DNA of 64,000 nt from Clitopilus passeckerianus (lineage: Eukaryota; Basidiomycota; Agaricomycetes; Agaricales; Entolomataceae): NCBI GenBank assembly GCA_944990035.1, contig CALYLX010000114.1:248001-312000 (forward strand). The letters are read 5' to 3'. A program made the translations under genes and the position numbers. This document shows positions 1-11,928 of this stretch, piece after piece (positions within the stretch are counted from its first letter, which is position 1; each line of letters opens with the position of its first letter). The notes beneath the pieces were generated by a model. The model did not search any database and was not told the DNA's origin. It saw only the letters and a program-made list of their open reading frames with translations.

Positions 1-620
1 GACTTGGGACTAATTCAGTTGCATGTGAATGATGAGCTGAACACAGCGTTGAGATTAGCACACTTTCGCCGTAAAGATGAAGGGAAAGGGAGAACGTACA
101 TCACGCAAGAAGTTTGAGGAATGAAGGACTGAGATTTAGGATGCGGGTGTTGCCTCCGATGGTGATTTTGTCGGCGGATGATGAGCTAAACACTGCGTTC
201 AGACTAGCACGGAGGAAGGGAAAAGAAAAACATACATCAGGCGAGCGCTTTGGGGAACGGATCTCCGAGATTTAGGACGCAGGTGTCGATTTCAGCGATG
301 ATTTTGTCGGCAGATTGCAGGATCTCGGGTGCAGCTCCAACGGCGACACCTACACAGGTCGGAAGTTAGGATTTGGCGAGGGAAGGAACGAGGCGGGGGA
401 AAGAGAACGAACCAGCAGCAATATGTTACTCCTTCAAGGGTAATAGCCTCGACGGTAACTCAAGCACCGGGTTGGGAGGAAACTTGGTAACAGATCTGTC
501 GGTCAACGTTGACGATTCGGAACGGGCTGAAGTCGACGCCTACATGGCCAAGTTGGTCGGCGATGGTCTAAGGCAGATAGATATATTCGCATATGGCAAA
601 GTGAAGGCTGGGGAGAGGAT
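1..620 (-). pseudogene. Relic of an ACH1-type acetyl-CoA hydrolase/transferase gene
   Basis: Read on the minus strand, bases 241-350 encode a degenerate copy of the ACH1 exon with the core PEILQSADKI, which matches the exon of the larger ACH1 relic at 6.5-6.6 kb. Just upstream (about 420-560, minus) a further piece reads TIADQL and VTVEAITLEG, resembling ACH1 stretches before that exon, but with in-frame stops. A second, older fragment of the same exon lies at about 130-175 (SADKI..NTRILNL). No open frame survives. The gene may continue beyond the left edge. I infer a dead duplicate rather than a functional gene. Confidence 0.5.
29..315. repeat. Tandem repeat of about 150 bp containing an exon fragment
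   Basis: Two head-to-tail units start with gatgatgagct at about 29 and 178. Each continues through an A/G-rich stretch, an acatca motif and a copy of the ACH1-like exon end (atttaggaygcrggtgt). The units differ by small indels. This is a local duplication within the ACH1 relic. Confidence 0.6.
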
Positions 621-1422
621 ATGAGACGAAAGCAAGAACGAAAGGCCTACATTGACAAGGTGTAGCAGTCGTCGATGAAGAGACGGAGAAAACCTTGAAT
701 GGTTTAAGAATCGATGACATACAATCAGAGGTGGTTCATTAATTCCATCCGGTATTCAGAGCATTGGTTCCTCTACGGAAAGGTGGGCAATTTCTGGAGC
801 GTAACACACATCGTGGTTGGGAAGCAGGGCGGAAGAAGTCCTGATTCAAGAAAGGCGCATGTGCTACAGTATTTGGCCCTGTTAAGCCTCGAAGCTGCCA
901 CCCCGCTTCCGCTCGTCACGGTGATCAGCTTGGATTCGACTTGATTCTGTACGGTCAACTTGACGTCAAATTCAAACCAAATATTTCGAGGAATGCACCA
1001 GGCTTTCGTTATAAACCGCACGCAATATCACTATGGTATCGCTAAAATTGACATAACTTTGTTCATCAGTCGCCAAATCGAAGTCACTAGCATTTTCGGT
1101 TCGTCCTCAATTTCTTTCCGGCCCCGACGTAGGAGCGACTAAATATGGTCTCATCTTCAACGGCAATTAGAGGTATAAGTGACACTTTGGGTTCAGGCTC
1201 AGGACGTGCCTCTAGAAGCACCTTCTCGGTCAATTATAGGAGGGCCTTGTCGCATATTGCATTTTGTTGGTGTTATCCGTAGTATTTCGGTATCATATTT
1301 ATGATTCAATACTCCGGCTCCATACTGAATTGATAGTTGTGCGGTCTGAACTATTTTAACCCAGCTAGTCATGTTATGCGGAGCGAATATAGCCCGAGCA
1401 TCGCCTCATCCCTTACCAATGC
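621..1422. other. Intergenic, no supported gene
   Basis: Only short overlapping open frames on both strands, without a recognisable motif or a consistent splice pattern. I see nothing further that I can support. Confidence 0.5.
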
Positions 1423-3349
1423 CTACCGCCTTGCCTTATACTGGGGATTTACTCTCCTAGAGATCATGGCGGACTCTAGCAACGTTGCGACATCTTTATG
1501 ACCTTGCTGTACTGCAATAGAGTGTGGAGTTGAACCTCGCCATCCAAGATTGAGGGCGATCCCGGCTACGCAAATCAGCAGCTTGACGACTTCGGAATGT
1601 CCATGAGCAGCTGCGATGCATAGTGGGGTTCCGCCGTTCCTGTCGGGTGAATTGACGTCGATGCCAGCTGCGCCAATCAGCAGCTTGACGACTTCAGAAT
1701 GTCCAATCTGGGCCGCAATGTGGAGTGGGGTTGCGCCGTGCTCCTCGGGTGAATTGACGTCGATGCCAGCTGCGCTAATTAGCAGCTTGACGACTTCGGG
1801 ATGACCATTAGCGGCTGCAATGAAGAGTGGGGTTCTGCCGTCCTTCAATGGAGAATTGACGTCGATGCCAGCTACGCCCATCAGCAGCTTGACGACTTCA
1901 GAATGTCCATTGGCGGCTGCGATGCATAGTGGGGTAGCATCGTCCATCTGGGATGGATTGACGTCGATGCCAGCTGCGCCAATCAGCAGCTTGACGACTT
2001 CGGAATGTCCATTCTGGGCTGCAATGTAGAGTGGTGTTCTGCCGTTCTTCTCGGGTAAATTGATGTCGATGCCAGCTGCGCCAATCAGCAGCTTGACGAC
2101 TTCGGAATGTCCATTAGCGACCGCAATGTAGAGTGGGGTTCTGCCCTCATCATTTTGCGAGTTAACATCAATGTCTCCACGTTCGAGTAAGAGTTTTACG
2201 ACGTTAATATGACCATGCTGGACACCTAAGAAAAGTAAGGAACGTCCCAGCTCAGGGCTCGCTTGTTTCATGATTGCCCTGTATCCGTATTTAGGCGCAG
2301 CCTTCAGGGACTGAGAAGAAGTTGCCTTCTGTGCGTTCACCGTGGCGGTTACTGGGGCACATGGCTCACGGAGGGGCCTCCCGGTAAACCAGTCAACTGC
2401 ATGAGGAAGAATCTGATAGGCCAAATCATCGTGGGCCCAATTTTGCAAAGCATCATTGGCACGGACGAACCTGGTCTTTGAGAGCAGCGCCGAGTTGGTA
2501 GTCATCTTCAATCTCGTCTTTGAGAGCAGCCAACCATTCCTTATCGTCTTCTTCCAATTCGACCATTTCTTCCTTTGTCACAGGGTCAAAGAAGTGGAAG
2601 AACGAAACTTGTAAAATCGATGATCAGAGCATTGCGGCTTATAAACAATCCCTTAACTTACAGCGGAGGTTGCCATCCACGCGATGAGTCAAGCTCATCC
2701 CTTTCTTCCACTCTATTTTTGTTCCGATGGCCGATACATACACAGATTCTCCTGAGGTCCCCGCCCTTTTGCCGTCGTACTGGTAGGTCTTGGACAGCAC
2801 CTGGTTCTCAAAGTAGTCGTTGGGACCAAATTCGAATAGTAATCTGTATCCTGGGCCCGGTATCGGATCCGAGATGCTGAGATATTCGACGCGTATGTTG
2901 GCGAGTCGCTTGAGCACGTCCTGATCGTGTTCTTCGATCAGGTCGCGAAAAGCGAGATGGTTGCCCAGAACCGTGTGCCAGAAATTGGGGACCCCAGTCA
3001 TACCATTCCCAGCAGCGTCTTTTCGACCTTTCCCAGCACTGGCCACCCCTCCTGATTGTTGAAGCTTCCCAGAGGCAAGATCTTGCAGCCTTTCACGGAG
3101 CGGTTCCTGTAGTTCATGGTACTACGAACAGATCGGCTCAGATCGCCGTACCGATATTCTGATCATGCGATGTCTCACCTTCTTTTCGATTTCAAGGCAT
3201 TCAAGCCTACACTTGACCTGGAGATCATTCAACGCTTTCTGAATCTCCTCCATATCCTGCACGATCAAACGTGTGGGTTCGGGCAACTTGGTGATATAAT
3301 CCATGCTGGATTTGACCAAGCCCAGCACCGTATGCTGTGCCTCTTCCAT
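1423..3349 (-). CDS. NAP-domain histone chaperone fused to C-terminal ankyrin repeats
   Basis: Four exons read in continuous phase: 3349-3179, 3121-2662, 2607-2471 and 2412-1423, giving 585 residues. Residues 1 to about 275 follow the nucleosome assembly protein (NAP1) fold: an N-terminal helix (SSMDYITKLPEP, LECLEIEKK), then GVPNFWHTVLGNH, NDYFENQVLSKTY, the FFHFFDP block and finally ILPHAVDWFTG. NAP1 proteins are histone H2A-H2B chaperones and normally end soon after that motif in an acidic tail. Here exon 4 carries on into about eight ankyrin repeats of 34 residues (consensus GRTPLYIAAxNGHSEVVKLLI, about residues 311-575), a protein-binding solenoid. The 58-nt intron between 2471 and 2412 joins LKDQ to ILPHAVDW, so the NAP part is not simply adjacent. 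Start: the first ATG in frame, after an upstream stop. The fusion is seen; a chaperone with altered partners is inferred. Confidence 0.82.
1530..2250 (-). repeat. Coding tandem repeats (102-bp ankyrin units)
   Basis: Within exon 4 of the NAP-ankyrin gene the same roughly 102-bp block recurs about seven times with high nucleotide identity (recurring cagcttgacgacttc and gatgccagctgcgcc on the plus strand). This points to recent tandem amplification or gene conversion rather than ancient repeats conserved only in protein. Confidence 0.75.
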
Positions 3350-4960
3350 CAGCCGGTGTGTATGTAGGTCGTGGTACAAAGGAGGGAGGGTCTATTTGAC
3401 TGCGATGAGAGCTCGATTCTCCAACGATCATGTCCACGAGGTTGATCATATCTCCTGTTACCTCGGTGAGATCAAATCCCCTTGCTTGACAAGGGCATTT
3501 CTACCCCACCCTGCAACGACCCTGTGCAACCAGCGGCCAAGAACCAAACAAACCAATAAGTCAGCTATTTCCCACCCTCTGTTTCTTGACCATCATCGCC
3601 TGTTCGCAAGTATGAGTAGCTCAGATACGACGAACAGCCTCTTGCTTCATAGTTCCGCCATTCTGTACTATCAACGTCATGTTCGGCCCTCCAATATAGA
3701 CATATTTTTAATGTCAGCCGTGTTCATACGCCCATTCATCGCTCATTTGTCGGATTCGTTCAAGTTCGAGGTAGATTGAACAAAGATTGAATTTTTTGCA
3801 TTTCATGGTCGCCCGGCCGTCCTTGTGTTTTGCTATGTGTCTTCAGCAGGGGTCGCTTCCTCCAGCATCTACATGTATCCTTGCACACGAACCCTTATAA
3901 AACTCTCAATGTCCTCACTATTTACTTAGGTGCTTCTCTCACCGTGTCTTCAGGTAGGAAACGGTTGTACAAAGTTGGTGCCCTATGTGCCCGGTGGGGA
4001 ACATGGCTACAAAAGTAAGCCAGAATACTTCCACTTCCACCCTAGATTACTCACTAAAACTACAGGTGTACCATATGCTCATCGACAGTGATGAATCAGT
4101 TTTACCTGTCCTTCTGAATGAACGCAATCAGAGGCGTGGATGCCTGTCCATTGCTTCGTTCGTATCATCTGAAAGTCATTCAGCCACACATGCCATTCTA
4201 GGCATCTCCGATTTGCTAACCATCTAAACTACTTCAAGTGACTCAACTCAAGGTTCCACTCACACTCGCGATTATCCAGGTGCAAAGTGATGTGAGTTCT
4301 CATTCTAATACTTCAACACCCCTCGCTGCCCGCCAACCATTCTCGGAATCTCGGTCTTGTGCTTATATCCCCATCCACTGTCTCAAGGAAGCATCAAGCA
4401 CTACCAGACTTTGTTTCGTACGCCAACTGTTCGATTGGGATGGGATCTGTTTTCCGAATCATGACCTTGTTGCTAATGTTGATTTTTTGCCTTGGGAGGG
4501 TGAAAATGGACGTATGTATTCCCTCACCAAGCCAGCTGGGAACTTCGACCGTGTGTTGGTGGTATGTGGAACTTCATTGGTTTAACGGGAATGGGAACGG
4601 GTAGGTCTCTTCCCGCATTGATTAGCTAGCGCTGGTGCATGCGCAGAATGAGCAGTGAGAGCAGTGTTTGCCACCTCACAAAGGCGTTGAGCCTGACCTG
4701 GCTATGATTCTATTGTGCTCATTTTCGTTTGCTTCCACGTTGGCTGGCTACAATTGCGACGCTGCCAATCCGGCGCCACAAGATTTACTGTATTGTAGTC
4801 TCCATTTTCTGACATACGATTCCTACTTGTAAATTGTAGGATATTATTCCTTTGTAAACTTGACAAGTATGAAGGCTAAAGCTGATTGATCCTAAACAAG
4901 CAAGCGGTCTGCCGTGGGAGGCCCACGGCACTTCACTCTAGTGATGACCGCTAAACGAAG
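3350..4960. other. Intergenic, no supported gene
   Basis: Upstream of the NAP-ankyrin gene. Short open frames exist on the plus strand (for example 4238-4585 with DWDGICFPNHDL) and there are some GT/AG-like borders near 4013 and 4065. I could not link them into a recognisable protein. Confidence 0.4.
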
Positions 4961-4964
4961 CCTT

Positions 4965-5030
4965 ACTGGCGTAGTGGTAACAGCCTCTTTATCTGAGGTC
5001 GCTCGTTCAATTCGAATGCTAGTGCATCAC
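4965..5030 (+). other. Degenerate tRNA-like sequence
   Basis: It has a D-arm-like tggcgtagtggtaac and a T-arm-like cgttcaattcgaatg but no proper anticodon arm. It lies just before a better-formed member of the same family at 5061. Confidence 0.35.
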
Positions 5031-5060
5031 ATTAACATGTGGTTCTGAACCAGCCAAGAC

Positions 5061-5155
5061 CTGCTGGTGTAGTGGTAAACACCTCCCGACACCGTAAAAT
5101 CCTGGTCTACATTCTGTTCTCGGGAGGCACCTCGTTCGACTCGAGGACTAGGAGT
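5061..5155 (+). other. tRNA-like element with enlarged central hairpin
   Basis: The D-arm box gtgtagtggtaaacac is followed by a hairpin cctcccga...tcgggagg with a roughly 30-nt loop in the anticodon position. A perfect T-arm follows (cctcg-ttcgact-cgagg), then a 3' end actaggag that can pair with the 5' ctgctggt. The shape is tRNA-like, but no credible anticodon loop is present. It could be a tRNA-derived SINE head, a pseudo-tRNA, or an unusual intron-bearing tRNA. Confidence 0.5.
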
Positions 5156-5318
5156 CTGAGTCCGAATCATAAATTTCTTTTGCAATTACCGTCACCCATC
5201 TAGTTTGGTTCGACATCCAGCTTGAAATTTTCTAAACGCAAGAAAAACGATAGAATCCAAATCTCATTAGCCATCGCTCAATCCAGTACCAAAATCTGCT
5301 CCACACCCCATCCTCCCT

Positions 5319-6990
<1,672 letters not shown>

Positions 6991-7933
6991 GATGAGAGAA
7001 GAAGGAAGAGTTGAAATGGGCCATGGTGGATGTCAACTGTGGTATTTAAGCTGTTGAGTGCTTCTGCCGTGGATGGTGGTGAGTCGTGAATGATATTCCG
7101 ATGACGCCAATGTCGGCAACCAATGTGGGAAAGCTGTATCAGGAGGGTTGGGACTCAGCACCGAGGCCGAGATGGCCCAGTGGGTCAGTCAGAATACAGT
7201 AATTGCATGGAAAGGGTTCTTCGGATCGCACGCAATTAACCGGATGGCGAGATGGTGGAGGTGATGCACTGTGTGGAGAAGAAGAGGATTTACCCGATCT
7301 ACCGGAACGTTACCAGCACTTAGAGGACATACCGACTTGAGGACGATTCAATCTATGTAATCTCCCCGTTCATAGAGAAAAACGATTCTGGCCGATATAC
7401 CTATGTCACAGTCCCAGGTTCGAACTGGGCTTTCCCTGTCAATAAGTACATATCCAAATACAAGCAGGGCGTGCTGTCCATTACACCAACCGTGACCGAA
7501 AACCTGCGAGCTGGCGACCTCTTTAAACAGCTCCTCTTTTGGCGGCAAGATGCTCGCCTTGTAAAGTACGTTCCTTTGAACCATAGCAGATGTTGGGCGC
7601 ACTTGCATCGTCACTCAGAAAGAAAAGAAAAAAAAAGATTATTCAATTCCTACGATAGGTTCAGGTTGCAACCGAGGGTCGAACCGTGAGTCTCCACCCT
7701 TGTAGTCTATCCACTGAAGAGTTAGATTGGCCGGTATGCTAACTGTCCCTGACGTGAATCCCCTATAAGATCTCTGCACGTCACCTCGCTCTTGCCTTGT
7801 AATTCCTGTCTCTAAGACTTTAGCGTCTTTATGAATTGTGAATCGACTGGCCCTCAACACCAATTGACAATGCTCGTGCCAAATCCACCAATTCTCCCCC
7901 ATTATAACGCCCCTTCCATCTCATCCATCCAAC
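6991..7933. other. Intergenic with tRNA-like fragments
   Basis: No supported gene. A perfect T-arm-like block (cccag-gttcgaa-ctggg) sits at about 7411-7427 without convincing D-arm or acceptor partners. A similar fragment lies near 7655-7690. These look like tRNA-derived debris. Confidence 0.4.
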
Positions 7934-8520
7934 GCATGGTAGTGTGGTGGTATCACCGTCAGCAAATGGCGGCTGGCGGACGCGTGAGCCTACGCTTGTT
8001 GATGAGCCCTGTTCGATTCGGAGACCTTGCGTTTGGTAGATATATGAAGCCCATCTTTTTTTCGTGCTCAGGATTGAGGATACGTATAGACTCGTAGCAG
8101 GTCGATAACGAAGTTTTGTTGAGCATTTAAACACTGCGTCGGTGTGACATCGTGCAGATTCTTCGTTTGAACCGAATTTAGAGCTTCTCCCCCATATAAC
8201 CCAAGTTTCTAGCCACCGTTTTCAAGCAAGGTGGTGTAGTGGTATCACCGTCAGCAGCTGGTGGCCGGCAACTGTTTATGGTTCGTTGATGAGCCCTGTT
8301 CGATTCAGGAACCTTACATTCGATAGATCTCTGAAGCTATTTTTCATCGCGCTCAGGATTGAAGACAGGTATAGATTTGCAGCGGGTAGACAGCTAAATT
8401 CTCGAGGAGTCGAATATTAGCTGGGCCGTCGTACCGATTCCTCGTTTGAAGGAGTTTGGAGCTTTCTTGTCCATACAGTACACTACATAATCCGATTCCA
8501 TGATGGGATACAGTTTGTCA
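7934..8520 (+). repeat. Two tandem copies of a ~293-bp repeat with tRNA-like head
   Basis: Copy one starts at about 7934 and copy two at about 8227. Both begin ggtrgtgtrgtggtatcaccgtcagca (D-arm or box-A-like), reach gagccctgttcgatt (box-B-like) about 85 bp later, and share the downstream stretch ctcaggattga...gta and tcctcgtttgaa. This is the organisation of a tRNA-derived SINE. Neither copy encodes protein. Confidence 0.6.
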
Positions 8521-8529
8521 TCAGTTTTC

Positions 8530-8665
8530 GGTCGTTTTAAAGAGAGAATGGCTCGATACTAAGAATATGTTCGAACAGGGCTCTCTCCGAAAGCACCCAT
8601 GACTGACTATATGGATTCAGAGGGTGTTAACCACTACACCAACTACGAGTTGTCAAACTTTCCGG
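8530..8665 (-). other. tRNA-like element, minus strand
   Basis: On the minus strand the D-arm box ttggtgtagtggttaacac (from about 8661) is followed, after about 45 nt, by gagccctgttcgaa (to about 8565). This matches the family on the plus strand at 7.9-9.7 kb. The T-stem is imperfect. Confidence 0.4.
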
Positions 8666-9002
8666 TGGATCACTTTTGGTCCTGGACTCGGCTGGTCAAC
8701 ACATTGTCGAGGATCTACAAAAAAAAGCAGAAATCGAGGCATACGGAAGTTAGGATTGAACCACGGCTTCGGCAGAATTGTTAGCTTAGAGACGCGTTGA
8801 CCGGAACGACCCCTTTAAACGATGAAGGATACTCGATTGCCACCTCAACGACGCACTGGCAATGAGTCTGGGAAGTGACGTCAGGATATCAACAAACCCA
8901 TTTGCCTCTGAATCAACTGGGCGCCAAACGAGCGTCTATCTCCGTTCCTGGGATCAAATCAGCGGACCATCGACAATTTGGCTTGAACTTCGTATCAAAC
9001 TA

Positions 9003-9118
9003 AGCCCCGGTAGTGTAGCGGTTATCACGTTCGGGTGAACTCTGTCCACTGGGTCGGAAAACGAAATGGGGACAGTGTTTATCAGGGAGAGCCTTGTTCG
9101 AGTCAAGGACTGGGGGTA
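9003..9118 (+). other. tRNA-like element with hairpin insert
   Basis: It carries a possible acceptor stem ccccggt/actgggg, a D-arm gtgtagcggttatcac, a central hairpin ctgtcc...ggacag and a perfect T-arm (ccttg-ttcgagt-caagg). About 62 nt separate the D- and T-arms, roughly twice the normal distance. There is one linker base fewer than usual between the acceptor and D-stem, so a standard tRNA is unlikely. Confidence 0.5.
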
Positions 9119-9592
9119 AGTGACCGTGCTATAGGAATTGATTTTTTACCTTGTCGAGCATTCCCTGGCTTGCCGTAGATATAGGAATCCGCCGCCGATT
9201 CCTTCAGAAGATAGTCGTGAAGTGCGTCTAGCTAATCGAGTTCGTTTCTCGATTGGACGATCTGCTTTGCGCGTTGTCAGCACTATCCCAAGTTTGTCGA
9301 TTCATTCTGCCGGGACATGATTCTGCTTAGACCTGACTCGTGGATAGATGGATATCCGGAAATATAGACATTTTCCCTCTCTCCCTATCATACCATGTAA
9401 GGCGTGTTGATGTTGGTCACAGAAAACCCTCATTCGACCTGAGGGCGACTTATTGTCATTTTCTTTCAATGTAGACGCCCAAAGCTGATGAATACATCAA
9501 CATCAATCGATTGGGCTCATTGGATCAGTCAGAAGACCACGATGAGCTGCAGCTTATCATGTACGAATATGTCGGTTGTTGTATAAGCCCTG

Positions 9593-9700
9593 GTAGTGTA
9601 GCGGTTATCACGCGGGGGCCACCGCCAACCCCGGCTCGACCAGTCGGGGTCGGCGGTGACCCCGGTAGCCTTGTTCAAGTCAAGGACTGGGGGATATAGT
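9593..9700 (+). other. tRNA-like element with long nested hairpin
   Basis: The flanks are nearly identical to the element at 9003 (ccctggt/actgggg acceptor, gtgtagcggttatcac D-arm, ccttg-ttcaagt-caagg T-arm). The centre is a different sequence that folds into a long nested hairpin at 9614-9663: gggg/cccc outside, caccgcc/ggcggtg, then accccg/cggggt around a short loop. The arms are conserved while the hairpin sequence changes completely, which argues for selection or a mechanism preserving shape. Confidence 0.55.
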
Positions 9701-10386
9701 ATTTTTGCGGATGTTTTTCCGTTCGCCTGTTTTACAAGGATATATTAATGTGGAGGCGCTGTCTAGCCTACGTACGACAGACGGCCAGGTATTCTACCTC
9801 GTCCAGTCAATCAGCCATCCGTGATTCATACTAGGATCAAAAGCTCGAAGTTTCCTCTTGGAACCTGCGTTTCTCGAAGACCTTGGCAACCTCGGTAGAT
9901 TCCGCTCGGACAGACTGAGATCGAAGTGGAGTTCAGGTAGAACGTGTCGTGTTTGGTTACTTCGGGAGAATTCAACGACGTAAATTGGACTCGCTCGCTC
10001 TTACGCTCGATTTGCGAGCGGGCGCTCCGGTTCCTACATTCCCTCGCCGGAAGAACTGATGAATCACCGTCAATCATCAATCCGTAGCTTTTCGCCAAGG
10101 AAGCTGCTGGTATCGTCGATCAATGGAAGATGATATTAAATCAAGTATTGGCAGGGTAGCAGGTATCATGCTTGGGGAGTGATCATGGCAGCACGACCGG
10201 TCGACGAGGGGAGGCTTCAAGTTCAGGAGTGGGGGCAGTCACTGCTCTGTAGCCTTGTCTGACATGTTGGCCAAAAGAATAACAAGGTACTGGAAGGGAA
10301 AAAAAGTGCCGTAGTTTGGATGATATCTGAAATACAAGTTTACGTATTAAAGTCACTAAGAATCGGAGACGAGGTATGCCTAGCAG
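9701..10386. repeat. Left flank of a ~1.5-kb duplicated segment, no gene
   Basis: Bases from about 9990 to 10330 resemble bases from about 11580 to 11870 (shared atcaat...ccaa block with ttttcgccaa, a tRNA-like ggtatcatgcttgggga versus ttatcacgcttgggca, then aatcggagac versus aactcggaga). I see no coding sequence here. Confidence 0.5.
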
Positions 10387-10686
10387 TTAAGCGCAGGACT
10401 ACATTGAATAGCAAAAGTCAGGGTCAACATCTGCGGCCAGCTAAAAAGGAACTCACTCCTTCAGAGCAGAGTTTGGAGCAGCAAACGTTCGAGTTGGCGC
10501 AAGGGCCTCCAGAGTCCAAACAAAGGACGGCTAGCGAGAAGAAACGAGCGAGGATGTTGGAACTTTACTCGGCGAAGTGAAAATACACTCACATCTGTCG
10601 AGGACCTCACGGCCCTGGATAACGGAGGCGTCGATTGAGATGAAGAGCGCAGTCAGAACAATAATGAGAGATCCAGTGAACTTCAT
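10387..10686 (-). CDS. Secreted six-cysteine knottin-like peptide, copy 1
   Basis: Three exons, 10686-10593, 10530-10457 and 10398-10387, with introns of 62 and 58 nt, give a 59-residue product. Residues 1 to about 20 form a signal peptide (MKFTGSLIIVLTALFISIDA). A short propeptide-like stretch with VIQGREVLDR follows. The mature part has cysteines spaced C-x6-C-x5-C-C-x3-C-x4-C, with the last cysteine in the 12-nt terminal exon, two residues before the stop. This spacing fits the inhibitor cystine knot class (disulfides I-IV, II-V, III-VI), found in peptide inhibitors, defence peptides and channel ligands. The fold is inferred from spacing only; target and role are unknown. A TATA-like ATAAATAG lies about 37 bp upstream of the ATG on the coding strand. 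A second copy with the same exon lengths lies 1.5 kb upstream. Confidence 0.8.
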
Positions 10687-11250
10687 GGTTTGAGATAGTG
10701 ATTTTGACCTCGAGCGTCAAGCTATTTATGCTGGAGACTGGCCTTGTTGGAGCGATCCATGTGTAGGAGTGAGCATGAGAGCAAGTTCGGTGGCCCATCA
10801 AGTCAAAGTTGACATTAGATAGATGGCCGAACGTACATACAATCTTGTCAAGTTCCTGAGTGCATCGGACCTTCTGGGGAGCCTCACGTGAGTGCAAGTT
10901 CAATACAATTCTATGATCAATCGAACAGATAGCAGACGTCTTGTCATTCTGTCTGGTCATAAGAACGGAGTTTTTCGAAACGTTGGCCGGGATCGATTGA
11001 CTCTCCAGCCTAGTTCGGAAACTTGCAAGAAAATCGGCAGTCACAAGGCAAGTAGTTCCAAGCTTTTTTGGATAAGATAGTCGGGCATAACAGGCTTGGC
11101 CATAGAAAACCGTATCTGCGACTCATGCTAACACATGTTGGCTGTAATCCATGACCGTCCCCGTGGCCAGGTCTGCTGTTGTTTCTCCATAATAAATCTA
11201 TCACTGTGAGACGCGTTAGTAGAGCTTCAAAGGCTGTCTGAGAGGTCACA
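10687..11250. promoter_or_regulatory. Upstream region of knottin copy 1, conserved with copy 2
   Basis: Several blocks recur in the same order upstream of copy 2: 10794-10816 versus 12337-12359 (cccatcaagtcaaa...gacatt), the agttcctgagt block, and an identical 20-mer at 10934-10953 versus 12449-12468 containing gacgtc. Intervening sequence differs by indels. Conservation beyond the exons shows that the promoter was duplicated with the gene. The blocks may be regulatory, but simple recent duplication would look similar. Confidence 0.5.
10721..10730 (-). promoter_or_regulatory. TATA-like element of knottin copy 1
   Basis: On the minus strand the sequence reads cataaatagc, about 37 bp before the ATG at 10686. 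The corresponding position of copy 2 reads gtataaagag. Confidence 0.4.
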
Positions 11251-11928
11251 GTTGACGACGTCGAGCTCGAGCGTTTCTATTAAACGTAGAACGTGGAGTA
11301 GAGATCGAGGGGACGTCAACGTGAGAAGACTCAGCCAAAAGTGGGAATCATGATAACTTTTCCAAGACCGGCCCGCCATCCGATAGCGTGTTGCTCCTTC
11401 AATTTAAGCACTCCTGGCCGTAAATTTTGTCAAATTGAAACTCACGATGTAGCGAGATGATTTTGAATTCGGAGATAAGTAATTGACATCTATCGTGGAT
11501 AACCGTGATGTACGACGAGGAGGAATTCCATAGCATACCGTCTCGTGATGCACGATTAAATGCCTCTGGCATGAAGACCAAATTGAGCTCGTTCGGCCCC
11601 AGACTTAGGGGACTCCCATCCCCAACGTCTATTCACCTTGAAACTCGGCGAAAGGGAGTCAATCATCAACCCCAACCTTTTCGCCAATGCAAGTGTTGCC
11701 AATTTTGAGGGCTTCAACCAGGTCTTGGGCAGTGAGGCGATTATCACGCTTGGGCAGCGATCGTTTTGGCCCGACTGGTATGTTCGACGCCACCTGAAGG
11801 AAACAACACCTTGGATCGGAGACTATCTAACATACAAATTGGTGTATGAGACAACAAACTCGGAGACCTCGCCATCACCATCGCCGTCTTTAATCTTCAA
11901 ATAAGCACAGGCGAAGCATGCCTAGCGC
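11251..11928. other. Intergenic within the duplicated region
   Basis: No supported gene. The tRNA-like ttatcacgcttggg at about 11736 marks the equivalent of the 10.15-kb element of the first unit. Bases 11580-11870 match the left flank of copy 1. Confidence 0.4.

Noticed and set aside
1616..2029. Plus-strand frames opposite the ankyrin repeats
   Set aside because: They are antisense shadows of the repeated units; the minus strand gives a clear ankyrin consensus.
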